NCBI RefSeq assembly: GCF_014649995.1
Contig: NZ_BMUC01000012.1
Location: 4,360 to 68,359 of the forward strand
Length of the DNA: 64,000 bases
Direction: 5' to 3'
Source: Streptomyces griseoflavus
GTDB lineage: Bacteria > Actinomycetota > Actinomycetes > Streptomycetales > Streptomycetaceae
Shown: piece by piece, positions 54,933-62,574 of the stretch
Layout of the letters: every line of letters starts with the position of its first letter
Position numbering within the stretch: position 1 is the stretch's first letter
Translations under genes and position numbers: made by a program
Notes under the pieces: model-generated
Databases searched by the model: none
What the model was told of the DNA's origin: nothing
Seen by the model: only the letters and a program-made list of their open reading frames with translations

Positions 54933-55897
54933 CCATCCTCTGCGTACGTTTCCAGCTGCCTCCGATGTACGAGACGGCCCTGCCGGGGCTGCTCGGCCTG
55001 CTGGAGGAGTTCACCCCCGTCGTGCAGGCCCTGCCGCCGGACGGGGCGCTGGCCGATCTGCGCGGCGCCGAACGGTACTTCGGACGCACCGCCCTCGAAC
55101 TGGCCTCGGTGATCCGGGTGCGCGCCCTTGCCCTGCACGGCGTCGACTGCGTGATCGGCGCCGGGCCGGGCCCGATGCTGGCCCGCATGGCGCTGCGGGA
55201 CGCCCGGCCCGGACTGACCCGCGCGGTGGCCGGGGACGAGGTGCGGGAGTTCCTCGCCGGCAAGCCCGTCGTCGCGCTGCCCGGCGTCGGCGCCAGGACC
55301 GCCCGCACCCTGTGCGAGTACGGCCTCGACACCCTCGGCCGGGTCGCCGCCGCCCCGCTGTCCACGCTCCAGCGGCTGGTGGGCGCCAGGACCGGACGCG
55401 AGCTGCACGAGAAGGCGGGCGGCGTCGACCGCGGCCGGGTGGTCCCCGACGCGGTCTCCAGGTCCCTGGCCACCGAACGCCCCTTCACCCGGGACGAACT
55501 GGACCCCGGGCGGCACCGCAGGGCCCTGCTCTCGGCCGCCGAGGAGCTGGGCGGCCGGCTGCGCGCCCTCGACAAGGTCTGCCGGAGCCTCACCCTCACC
55601 GTGCGCTACGCGGACCGGTCCGCCACCACCCGCACCCGCACCCTCCCGGAGCCGACCGCGCACTCGGCCGCGCTCACCACGGCGGCGTACGGCCTGTACG
55701 AGGCGCTCGGCCTCCAGCGCGCCCGGGTCAGGGCGGTCGCGTTGCGCGCGGAGGGCCTCGACCCCGCCGAGCATGCCTCCCACCAGCTCACCTTCGACCC
55801 GGTGGACGAGAAGGTGCGCAGGATCGAGGAGGTCGCCGACCGTGCGCGCGCGAAGTTCGGCCCGCGCGCGGTGATGCCGGGCACGCTGGCCGCGTAG
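54929..55897 (+). CDS. imuB: ImuB-like, probably non-catalytic Y-family polymerase
   Basis: This 322-residue protein has the Y-family polymerase fold. A palm starts MTILCVRFQLPPMYE, a helix-hairpin-helix thumb follows (VVALPGVGARTARTLCEYGL), then the little-finger region. The catalytic carboxylates of active DinB proteins (DMDAFF near the start and SIDEAF later) are replaced by CVRFQL and ALADLR, so it should be inactive, as ImuB is. A C-terminal SHQLTFD resembles a beta-clamp binding motif. In mycobacteria ImuB brings DnaE2 to the clamp. It is coupled to dnaE2 by ATGA and shares its SOS box. Confidence 0.85.
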   Translation: MTILCVRFQLPPMYETALPGLLGLLEEFTPVVQALPPDGALADLRGAERYFGRTALELASVIRVRALALHGVDCVIGAGPGPMLARMALRDARPGLTRAVAGDEVREFLAGKPVVALPGVGARTARTLCEYGLDTLGRVAAAPLSTLQRLVGARTGRELHEKAGGVDRGRVVPDAVSRSLATERPFTRDELDPGRHRRALLSAAEELGGRLRALDKVCRSLTLTVRYADRSATTRTRTLPEPTAHSAALTTAAYGLYEALGLQRARVRAVALRAEGLDPAEHASHQLTFDPVDEKVRRIEEVADRARAKFGPRAVMPGTLAA

Positions 55898-55908
55898 GGG
55901 CGGATCCC

Positions 55909-56283
55909 TCAGGCGGCCCACGGCGGCACGATGCGCTTGCCGTCGCCCAGGGTCGCCTCCAGGCCGTGGGACGTGGTGACCCAGGAGACGGCGGTCCCGC
56001 CGGTCGGGTTCTCGACGGCGAGGGTCGAGCCCGCGTGGACGATCACCGTGTCACCGGCGGTGACCCGGTGCGGTGTGCCGTCGAGGGTCATCAGCAGCTC
56101 GCCGTCGAGCAGATGGAAGATCTCCTCCCGGCTGACGGTGTGCGCGGGGGCCCGGGTACCGGCGGGGATCTCGCCCCGCCAGGCGCACAGCTCCCTGCTG
56201 CCGGTCGAGGGGGTGGCGTGCGCGACGAAGCGGGCGCCGTGCATCTCGTGGACGACGGCATCGGACGGGCGGACGACGGGCAT
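55909..56283 (-). CDS. cupin-domain protein
   Basis: This 124-residue single-domain cupin has the metal-binding motif 1 region GTRAPAHTVSREEIFHLLDG, in which GTRAPAHTVS replaces the usual second His, and motif 2 PHRVTAGDTVIVHAG. The first motif has one His and a Glu rather than the full HxH set, so metal binding is uncertain. ATG 56283 has GGAGG 6 nt upstream. It is divergent from the MarR gene, and the two share a region packed with TCAAG operators, so the MarR protein probably controls it. It converges on imuB with an 11-bp gap. Confidence 0.87.
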   Translation of the reverse strand: MPVVRPSDAVVHEMHGARFVAHATPSTGSRELCAWRGEIPAGTRAPAHTVSREEIFHLLDGELLMTLDGTPHRVTAGDTVIVHAGSTLAVENPTGGTAVSWVTTSHGLEATLGDGKRIVPPWAA

Positions 56284-56305
56284 GGCGAACCTCCGGGGCA
56301 AGTGG

Positions 56306-56360
56306 TCAAGTTACTTGACTATATAGTCAAGCGTCTTGACCATGCCGTCAAGTGCTTCAA
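56306..56360. promoter_or_regulatory. phased MarR operator array
   Basis: Two perfect 13-bp palindromes, TCAAGTTACTTGA (56306-56318) and TCAAGCGTCTTGA (56327-56339), have centres exactly 21 bp apart. A degenerate third unit (TCAAGTGCTTCAA, 56348-56360) is centred 21 bp further on. Between the first two lies ACTATATAGT, a likely -10 region. The array fills the cupin-marR divergent gap. Confidence 0.85.
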
Positions 56361-56367
56361 TGCCTCC

Positions 56368-56814
56368 GTGCAGAACTCCGAGGCCATGGCCCTGTCCGCC
56401 GCCCTGCTCGCCGTCGCCGGAGACCTCACCCGGCGCATCCACGAGGGCGTGGCCGCCCGCGGGTTCGAAGGGCTGCGGCCCGCGCACGGCTTCGCCTTCA
56501 CCCGGCTCGCCCCGGACGGCGCGACGGTCACCGACCTCGCGGTCCACCTCGGGGTGACCAAGCAGGCCGCGAGTCAGCTCGTCGACGAGCTGGTGCGCAA
56601 GGGGTATGCCGAGCGCCGCCCGCACCCCGGGGACGCGCGGGCGCGGCTGGTGGTGCTGACCGAGGAGGGGCGGGCCTGCACCCGGGCGGCCGAGGAGGCG
56701 GCGGCGGAGGCCGTGCGGGCCTGGAGCGAGGTGCTGGGGGAGCCCGAACTGCGCGCACTGCGCGAGCGGTTGCTGACCATCGCACCCGACGGGCCGATTC
56801 GTCCCGCTTGGTGA
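56368..56814 (+). CDS. MarR-family transcriptional regulator
   Basis: This 148-residue MarR protein has the winged helix ATVTDLAVHLGVTKQAASQL then VDELVRKGYAERRPHPGDAR (residues ~53-95) with the wing basic residues, and a C-terminal dimerisation helix. GTG 56368 (VQNSEAMALSAALL) lies just after the operator array. The third, weaker operator nearly touches the start, so autorepression is very likely. The ligand is unknown. Its likely partner is the divergent cupin gene. Confidence 0.9.
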   Translation: MQNSEAMALSAALLAVAGDLTRRIHEGVAARGFEGLRPAHGFAFTRLAPDGATVTDLAVHLGVTKQAASQLVDELVRKGYAERRPHPGDARARLVVLTEEGRACTRAAEEAAAEAVRAWSEVLGEPELRALRERLLTIAPDGPIRPAW

Positions 56815-56989
56815 CGCCTTATCAGTCGGCGGTGACCCCGTGCGGGCCGATGCCGGGATTTTTTACCGACCCGTAACTTCCCGCTTCGGCTACTCGCCCG
56901 TAACTTGACGAGTGAACAGCATCCTCGTGATCCGGATCACAGGGCGTAGGACCCCACCCTTCCCCCTTGACCCGCAAGGAGATCACACG

Positions 56990-57853
56990 ATGCTGCACTG
57001 GAAGCGGGTGATCAGACCGCTGGCGGCCTTCCTCCTGGCCGCCGCGGCCGTCACCGTCCCCTCCGCCGCGAGTGCCCGGGCCGCCACCGCGCCCAGCTCG
57101 GGCTGGAACGACTACGCGTGCGTGCCCTCCGCCGCCCACCCCCGCCCCGTCGTCCTGGTCCACGGCACCTTCGGCAACTCCGTCGACAACTGGCTGGGCC
57201 TCGCGCCCTATCTGAAGCACCGCGGCTACTGCGTCTACTCCCTCGACTACGGGCAGCTCCCCGGCGTCCCCTTCTTCCACGGCCTCGGCCCCGTCGAGAA
57301 GTCCGCCGGGCAGCTCGACGCCTTCGTCGACAAGGTGCTCGCCGCCACCGGTGCCGAGAAGGCCGACATCGTCGGCCACTCCCAGGGCGGCATGATGCCG
57401 CGCCACTACCTCAGGTTCCTCGGCGGAGCGGCCGAGGTGAACGCCCTCGTCGGCATCGCCCCCAGCAACCACGGCACCACGCTCGGCGGCCTCACCGCGC
57501 TGCTGCCGTACTTCCCGGGCGCCGCGGACCTGCTGAACGAGGCCACCCCCGCCCTCGCCGACCAGGTCGCCGGCTCCGACTTCCTCACCAGGCTCAACGC
57601 GGGCGGCGACACCGTGCCCGGCGTCCGCTACACCGTCATCGCCACCCGGTACGACCAGGTCGTCACCCCGTACCGCAGCTCCTACCTGACCGGGCCGAAC
57701 GTACGCAACGTGCTGCTCCAGGACCTCTGCCCGGTCGATCTGTCCGAACACCTGGCCGTCGGGCTGTTCGACCGGATCGTCTTCCACGAGGTGGCCAACG
57801 CCCTCGATCCGGCCCGGGCGAAACCCACCACCTGCGCCTCGGCGTTCAGCTGA
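56990..57853 (+). CDS. secreted lipase/esterase (alpha/beta hydrolase, class 2 lipase)
   Basis: This 287-residue secreted hydrolase has a signal peptide (WKRVIRPLAAFLLAAAAVTV ending SARAA). The oxyanion region VVLVHGTFGNSVDNW precedes the nucleophile motif DIVGHSQGGMMPRHYL (GHSQG, ~residue 128). An Asp around YDQVVTPY and the His of VFHEVANALD complete the triad. Four Cys residues (YACVPSA, GYCVYS, LCPVDL, TTCASAF) could form disulfides. The ATG follows AAGGAG by 8 nt. The position next to the LPMO matches, from memory, S. coelicolor SCO1735, a characterised lipase. Confidence 0.92.
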   Translation: MLHWKRVIRPLAAFLLAAAAVTVPSAASARAATAPSSGWNDYACVPSAAHPRPVVLVHGTFGNSVDNWLGLAPYLKHRGYCVYSLDYGQLPGVPFFHGLGPVEKSAGQLDAFVDKVLAATGAEKADIVGHSQGGMMPRHYLRFLGGAAEVNALVGIAPSNHGTTLGGLTALLPYFPGAADLLNEATPALADQVAGSDFLTRLNAGGDTVPGVRYTVIATRYDQVVTPYRSSYLTGPNVRNVLLQDLCPVDLSEHLAVGLFDRIVFHEVANALDPARAKPTTCASAFS

Positions 57854-57860
57854 CACGCGC

Positions 57861-57899
57861 GGGGGCCCTGCCCGGCCTGAGCCGCCGGACAGGGCCCCC
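57861..57899. terminator. terminator between lipase and LPMO
   Basis: The arms are 57861-57876 and 57884-57899, 15 of 16 bp paired (one C-A mismatch) around a 7-nt loop. It lies between convergent genes. Confidence 0.85.
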
Positions 57900-57906
57900 G
57901 AGTCGG

Positions 57907-58965
57907 TCAGCGGCCGTGCCGCCCGGTCGCCGTGCGCCGCCGTGCGGAGGCGAACAGCGCCGCGGAGCCCAGTGCCAGCGCCGCGGCACCGCCGACCATC
58001 AGGTACGGCGTACTGGAGTCACCGCCGGTCTCCGCGAGGTTCTGCGACGCCCCGGCCACCTTGGGCTGGTTGGGGGTGTCCGCGTCGCCGGCGGTGTCCG
58101 GGCCGGCGTCGTCGCCCGCCGCGACCGGCTTCGCCGAGGTGCTGGGGTCGTCGTCACCGTGCCCGTGGTTCTCGATGGTCGACTTCCCGGCGCCGTCCTT
58201 GATCTGCTGCTCGGACGGGGCGGAGGCGGTCGGCGCCGGGGCTGCCGCCTCGGGCGTGTCGCCGGAACCGGAGGCCTCACCGCCGCCGGCCGCGTCCCCG
58301 CCCGCCGGGGACCCGCCGCTCGCCCCGGACCCGCCGCCGAAGGTGACGTCCGAGCACGAGTAGAACGCCTCCGGGCTGTCCGACCGCTGCCACACCGCGT
58401 ACAGCAGCTGCTTGCCGGAGCGCTCGGGGAGGGTCCCGCCGAACGTGTAGAAGCCGCCCGACGCGACCGGGTCGGTGGAGGTGGCCACCGGGTTCGCCAG
58501 GTCCAGGTCGTCCCAGGCCAGCGGCTGCGACGGGTCGTAGCCGGGCTTGGTGATGTACACCTTGAAGGTCCCCTTGTGCGGGGCCGTCACCCGGTACTTG
58601 AAGGTGTACGAGCCGCTGCTCACGCTCGTCGCGGGCCAGTCGGCGCGGGCCAGGTCGAGGCCCTTGAACGTCTCGTCGCCCGCGCTGCACAGCTTCCCGT
58701 CGGCGATGAGCTCCTGGTGGCGTCCGCCCGCGTCGCCGATGCGGACGCCGTTCCAGTCGTAGAGCGCCTGGGTTCCGCCGGCCGCGACCGCCGCCTTGCA
58801 CGCCGCCGACGTGGGGCTCTCCGGGCCCTCGGCGTAGCACTGCGCGACCCGGCTGACCGGGTCGCCCATCGAACCGTGCGCGGACGCCGGGGTGGCGGAC
58901 AGCCCGGTCAGGGCGAGCGGGACGAGACCGACGGCGGCGACAGCGGCCTTGCGGCGTGCGGACAT
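57907..58965 (-). CDS. lpmP: sortase-anchored lytic polysaccharide monooxygenase (AA10)
   Basis: This 352-residue copper enzyme is secreted by a signal peptide ending TPASA. The mature chain starts with the histidine-brace residue HGSMGDPVSR, and the second brace His is in VTAPHKGTFKVY. The axial region is EAFYSCSDVTF. The AA10 domain ends about residue 200 and a long Gly/Ser/Pro/Ala linker follows. The C-terminus has a sortase signal LAETG, a hydrophobic segment and an Arg-rich end, so the enzyme is probably covalently attached to peptidoglycan. This resembles, from memory, LpmP, the S. coelicolor LPMO for hyphal-tip glycan remodelling. ATG 58965 has GAGGAG 10 nt upstream. Confidence 0.9.
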   Translation of the reverse strand: MSARRKAAVAAVGLVPLALTGLSATPASAHGSMGDPVSRVAQCYAEGPESPTSAACKAAVAAGGTQALYDWNGVRIGDAGGRHQELIADGKLCSAGDETFKGLDLARADWPATSVSSGSYTFKYRVTAPHKGTFKVYITKPGYDPSQPLAWDDLDLANPVATSTDPVASGGFYTFGGTLPERSGKQLLYAVWQRSDSPEAFYSCSDVTFGGGSGASGGSPAGGDAAGGGEASGSGDTPEAAAPAPTASAPSEQQIKDGAGKSTIENHGHGDDDPSTSAKPVAAGDDAGPDTAGDADTPNQPKVAGASQNLAETGGDSSTPYLMVGGAAALALGSAALFASARRRTATGRHGR

Positions 58966-59136
58966 GGGGCAGCAACTCCTCGACAACGGCGGTCCGTGGA
59001 ACCTTCGGGGGTGGATCCCGTGGGGGTGGCTCAGAAGCTAGCGGCGGGGAACCGCTAAATCGCCCGTCGAAGGCCCCGCGGGGAGATCCTTATGGCCGCG
59101 TTAAGGGAGTGCTCAGGCTGGGATGAGGTAGGTACC

Positions 59137-59613
59137 GTGCGCGGCATGACAGACGCGCGGATCCGCCCGGCCCGCCCCGCCGACGTCCCCGACGTGAGGA
59201 GGGTGATCGACGCGGCCTTCCGGCCGTACATCGCGCGCATCGGCCTGGTTCCGGTGCCCATGGAGGCGGACCACGCGGCGAACGTGGCCGCGGGCAGGGT
59301 GTTCGTGGCGGAAACGCCGACGGCGGGCCCCGCGCGGGTGACCGGCCTCGTCGTGGTCGACCGGCGCGCGGACCACCTCCACCTGGACACCGTCGCCGTC
59401 CACCCCGAGGCGCACGGCACCGGTGTGGGGCGGCTGCTGCTGGAGTTCGTGGAGGCGCACGCCCGTGCGCTCGGGCTGCCCGAGATCAGGCTCTTCACGA
59501 ACGCCCTGATGTGGGAGAACCAGCGGATCTACCCGAGGTTCGGCTACGAGGTCGTGGAGCGCGGGGCCACCGGGCCGTACGACCGGATCCACTACCGCAA
59601 GCGGCTGGACTGA
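59137..59613 (+). CDS. GNAT-family N-acetyltransferase
   Basis: This 158-residue protein has a GNAT fold with the acetyl-CoA loop VAVHPEAHGTGVGRLLLEFV near residue 85 and the C-terminal NQRIYPRFGYEVVERG strand typical of small-molecule acetyltransferases. The substrate is unknown. The GTG at 59137 has GAGG 8 nt upstream and is chosen. An in-frame ATG three codons later (MTDARIRPARPADV) is the alternative. It converges with a very small gene. Confidence 0.85.
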   Translation: MRGMTDARIRPARPADVPDVRRVIDAAFRPYIARIGLVPVPMEADHAANVAAGRVFVAETPTAGPARVTGLVVVDRRADHLHLDTVAVHPEAHGTGVGRLLLEFVEAHARALGLPEIRLFTNALMWENQRIYPRFGYEVVERGATGPYDRIHYRKRLD

Positions 59614-59632
59614 AGGTCCCGCCCGGGCGCGG

Positions 59633-59767
59633 TCAGCCGTCGGGCCACCAGGCGCGGGCGATGTCCTCGCGGACCTCGGGTCGTCCCGCGGGACGCCGGT
59701 CGGCCTCCTCACGGACCCGGCGGGTGTCCGTCTTCCTCGGGGGCTTCCGCACGGTGACACGGCGCAT
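59633..59767 (-). CDS. small basic protein (44 aa) with ideal ribosome binding site
   Basis: A 44-residue frame (MRRVTVRKPPRKTDTRRVRE ... WWPDG) is preceded by a perfect AAGGAGG site 5 nt from the ATG. It is Arg/Lys/Pro-rich at the start, mixed charged after, and ends in a Trp-Trp pair. The strong initiation site and GC3 pattern argue that it is translated. I do not recognise the family. A longer frame upstream to 59872 is not needed. The tandem arrangement (convergent with GNAT, divergent from the methyltransferase) suggests an independent transcript. Confidence 0.6.
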   Translation of the reverse strand: MRRVTVRKPPRKTDTRRVREEADRRPAGRPEVREDIARAWWPDG

Positions 59768-59904
59768 GACTGCCTCCTTCGGGTCCACCGGGTTCCGCGT
59801 TCGCACGGAGGCGGACCTTTCGGGGCAGAGTTCCCCATCGGCCGCCGCCTGTCTGTGGCAGCGGTCACGCATCGATTGTCAGTGGCAGGTGTCACCGTGG
59901 ACCC

Positions 59905-60525
59905 ATGACCACGATCGGCAGTGACGGTACGGACACGGACGGTGTCGACTGGGACGCGCGGGCCGCCGCCTTCGACGAGGAGCCGGACCACGGACTGCGC
60001 GACCCCCGGGTGCGCGCGGCCTGGGGAGCGCGGCTGCGTGCCTGGCTGCCCGGGCAGCCAGGTGACGTCCTCGACCTCGGCTGCGGCACCGGCAGCCTGT
60101 CGCTCCTCGCGGCCGAGCAGGGGCACCGGGTCACCGGCGTCGACCGGTCCCCGGCGATGGTGGCGCTCGCCCGGGAGAAGCTCGCCGGGCGGGACGCGGT
60201 GTTCCTGCTCGGTGACGCCGCGGCCCCGCCGGTCGGCGGGGAGCGCTACGACGCCGTCCTCGTCCGGCACGTGCTGTGGACCCTGCCCGAGCCCGGCCGG
60301 GTGCTGCGGCTCTGGCGGGGCCTGCTGCGGCCGGGCGGGCGGCTCGTCCTGGTCGAGGGCGTGTGGGGGACGGTGAGCCCGGCCGGCATACCGGCCGACC
60401 GGCTCACCGCCCTGCTCGCCCCGCTCGGCGGACAGGCGCGGGTGGAGCACCTGTCCGGAGAGACGGAACTGTGGGGCCGGGAGGTGGACGACGAGCGCTA
60501 CGCCGTGGTCGCGGTCCCCGGATAG
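59905..60525 (+). CDS. class I SAM-dependent methyltransferase
   Basis: This 206-residue methyltransferase has motif I VLDLGCGTGSLSLLAAEQGH near residue 55, the acidic residue in TGVDRSPAMVALAREKL, motif II YDAVLVRHVLWTLPEP and LLRPGGRLVLVEGVWG. This places it in the Methyltransf_11/25 group. The substrate cannot be read. The ATG at 59905 gives MTTIGSDGTD with no obvious Shine-Dalgarno sequence. It converges with the DUF402 gene across 9 bp. Confidence 0.88.
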   Translation: MTTIGSDGTDTDGVDWDARAAAFDEEPDHGLRDPRVRAAWGARLRAWLPGQPGDVLDLGCGTGSLSLLAAEQGHRVTGVDRSPAMVALAREKLAGRDAVFLLGDAAAPPVGGERYDAVLVRHVLWTLPEPGRVLRLWRGLLRPGGRLVLVEGVWGTVSPAGIPADRLTALLAPLGGQARVEHLSGETELWGREVDDERYAVVAVPG

Positions 60526-60534
60526 CCCCCGCCC

Positions 60535-61035
60535 TCAGGTGAGCAGGGTGCCGATGCCGTCCTCGCGGGCCCGGGCGTCCAGCTCGTCCAGGGCGGCCAC
60601 CGCGGCGGCCGCCGCCTCGGGATCCGTGGTGAGCAGACCGCTCGCCGCGAACTCGTCCTCGTCCAGCCGCCGCACGTCCGTGCCGTCCGCGGAGACCCAC
60701 AGGTCCAGGTCGAGGTCCTCGACGACCAGCCGGCCGCCGGTGAGCTCCGCCGGGCGGGTGATGTCGCAGTAGTGCCCCTTGAGGGCGCCGTCGGAGGTGC
60801 GGACCTCCTTCACGGAGTACCACCGGTCGCGCCAGTAGTGCTCCGTGAAGACGTCCCCGGGCTCGAAGCGCACGAAGCCGAAGTCGCGCACGCCGCTGCC
60901 CGCCCAGGGGGCGCGCACACTGACGCGCGTGCCGTCGTCGCCGAGCAGCTCGGCCGGGTAGCGGATCTTCATCCGCCCCGCCTTGACGAGGACGACCTCC
61001 ACCCGCGCCGGTCCGTCAGCCGCATGCACGGACAT
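60535..61035 (-). CDS. DUF402 domain-containing protein
   Basis: This 166-residue protein has the DUF402 (FomD/Ntdp-like) fold signature: FEPGDVFTEHYWRDRWYSVK, LKGHYCDITRPAEL and VVEDLDLDLWVSADG, with acidic metal-binding residues in the last strand. Members include nucleoside di- and triphosphatases and FomD, a nucleotide-phosphonate hydrolase. The specific substrate is unknown. The start overlaps the 3' end of the upstream GNAT gene by 20 bp, so the two are cotranslated. Confidence 0.87.
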   Translation of the reverse strand: MSVHAADGPARVEVVLVKAGRMKIRYPAELLGDDGTRVSVRAPWAGSGVRDFGFVRFEPGDVFTEHYWRDRWYSVKEVRTSDGALKGHYCDITRPAELTGGRLVVEDLDLDLWVSADGTDVRRLDEDEFAASGLLTTDPEAAAAAVAALDELDARAREDGIGTLLT

Positions 61036-61945
61036 ACCGCACCTCCGTCCCGCAGATCTCGTAGCCGAACCACTTGTTGATCGCGATCATCGGCCCGTTC
61101 CCGGTGTCGTTGCCCGTGAACGCCTCCGTGTACCCGGCCGCGCGGGCCCGATGCAGCGAGTCGTTCTTGGCGAGCTTGGCCAGGCCCCGGCCGCGGTGGG
61201 CGCGGGCGGTGCCGGTCATGCCCGTCGCATACCGGGTGCCACCGTCCGTGCGGGCCGCGGAGAACGCGGCGGGGCGGCCGTCGACCAGCGCCACCGTGGT
61301 CAGCTCGGCGCTGAACAGCGGGTGCCGCCACGTCTCCGCCAGCCAGGCCTCGTAGTCGGTGAACTCGGTGTCCACGTCGCTCGGCTCGTCCGCCGTGGTC
61401 TCCGCGTCCAGCTCGAACAGCGGTCGCGGATCGGCGGCGAAGGCCGAGGCCGGGCGCAGTTCCACGCCCGGCGGCGGGTCCTGGAGCGGGGGCAGGGTGC
61501 CGTTCGCCAGGTCCAGGCGGAGGAAGTGGGCCGAGCGGCTCGCCCGGTATCCGCGCAGCTCGGCGAAGGCGCGGTTGCCCGGCTCGTCCGGCACCCATGC
61601 CAGCAGCCTCGTCGCGCCGTGCGCGACCAGGTGCTCCTCGCCGGCGCGGACCAGCAGCGTCCCGGCGCCCCGGCGGGTGTGCCGGGGATGGACGTACACG
61701 TTGAGGTTGCCCTGGCCCGGATCGGAGCTCTCGTGGGTCAGGTGCACCTGTGCCGTGCCGATCACCTCGCCGTCGGCCACGGCCACGAGGGGGCGGTAGC
61801 GGGCGTCCGGGTGCAGCTGGGTGAGGTCGTGCGCCAGGGACTCGGGAGTGACGAGGATGAACGGCAGCGCGGCCTGCCGGACACGGGCGAAGCCCGCGAG
61901 GTCGGCGGGCGCGTCGGGGCGGAGGTCGCGGACGGTCACTGTCAT
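61016..61945 (-). CDS. tandem GNAT-domain N-acetyltransferase
   Basis: This 309-residue protein has two GNAT modules. The N-terminal one has LNVYVHPRHTRRGAGTLLVR with GNRAFAELRGYRASR. The C-terminal one is more degenerate, with TGTARAHRGRGLAKLAKNDS and NKWFGYEICGTEVRYVR. Such mycothiol-synthase-like tandem proteins often have one active and one structural domain. The substrate is unknown. It precedes and overlaps DUF402. The ATG at 61945 lacks a clear ribosome binding site. Confidence 0.86.
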   Translation of the reverse strand: MTVTVRDLRPDAPADLAGFARVRQAALPFILVTPESLAHDLTQLHPDARYRPLVAVADGEVIGTAQVHLTHESSDPGQGNLNVYVHPRHTRRGAGTLLVRAGEEHLVAHGATRLLAWVPDEPGNRAFAELRGYRASRSAHFLRLDLANGTLPPLQDPPPGVELRPASAFAADPRPLFELDAETTADEPSDVDTEFTDYEAWLAETWRHPLFSAELTTVALVDGRPAAFSAARTDGGTRYATGMTGTARAHRGRGLAKLAKNDSLHRARAAGYTEAFTGNDTGNGPMIAINKWFGYEICGTEVRYVRACG

Positions 61946-62042
61946 GGAAGCGCACGCTACGGGGGACGCGGGCGGGGGCGCCTCCCAATTTCCGGCGGGT
62001 GCGGGTGCCTCCGGCGGCGCGACGGTGCGGGACAATCGTGCC

Positions 62043-62408
62043 GTGACCTTGAAGATCCAGATCGATGACGGCGCACCGCCGTACGAGCAGGTGCGGGCGC
62101 AGATCTCCGAGCAGGCCCGCGCGGGGGTGCTGCCGGTGGGGTACCGGCTGCCGACGGTGCGAGGGCTGGCCGGCACGCTCGGCCTGGCGGCGAACACGGT
62201 GGCCAAGGCGTACCGGGCGCTGGAAGCGGACGGGGTGATCGAGACGCGGGGCCGCAACGGGACGTTCGTCGCCGCGGCGGGTGCGGGGGCGGAGCGGGAA
62301 CTGGCGTCCGCCGGGCAGGCGTATGCGGCGCGGGCGCGGCGGCTGGGGTGCTCGGAGGAGGAGGCGCTGGCCGCTGTGCGGGATGCTCTGCGGGCGGCTT
62401 ACGAGTGA
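62043..62408 (+). CDS. GntR-family regulator, YtrA type
   Basis: This 121-residue regulator has the GntR winged helix (PPYEQVRAQISEQARAGVLP, then YRLPTVRGLAGTLGLAANTV, then ALEADGVIETRGRNGTFVAA). Only a short helical tail of ~40 residues replaces the usual ligand domain, the hallmark of the YtrA subfamily that normally regulates an adjacent ABC transporter. No ABC genes are next to it. GTG 62043 has no ribosome binding site but GACAAT lies about 8 nt upstream, suggesting a leaderless message. Confidence 0.88.
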   Translation: MTLKIQIDDGAPPYEQVRAQISEQARAGVLPVGYRLPTVRGLAGTLGLAANTVAKAYRALEADGVIETRGRNGTFVAAAGAGAERELASAGQAYAARARRLGCSEEEALAAVRDALRAAYE

Positions 62409-62486
62409 GCGGTGCCGGGCCGGCGGCTCATGGGGGAGCGCCGTCGCGGCGGAGGGCTGGTCCCGGGTGCCGGTCCGTGGGGGCCG

Positions 62487-62574
62487 GTCGCGCAGTTCCC
62501 CGCGCCCCTGAGGGGTGCGGTCTTCAGGCCTGTCGCGTAGTTCCTCGTGCCCGTGGGGGCGCGGTCGTCAGGTC
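62487..62574. repeat. two degenerate tandem copies of a Streptomyces intergenic repeat
   Basis: Copy 1 (62487-62530, containing CGCAGTTCCCCGCGCCCCTG) and copy 2 (62532-62574, containing CGTAGTTCCTCGTGCCCGTG) are about 44 bp each and clearly related. The core CGCAGTTCCCCGCGCCCC recurs widely in Streptomyces intergenic DNA. A shorter relative lies near 9250-9275 downstream of nadK. The DUF72 stop is in copy 1 and its last codons are in copy 2. Confidence 0.75.
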
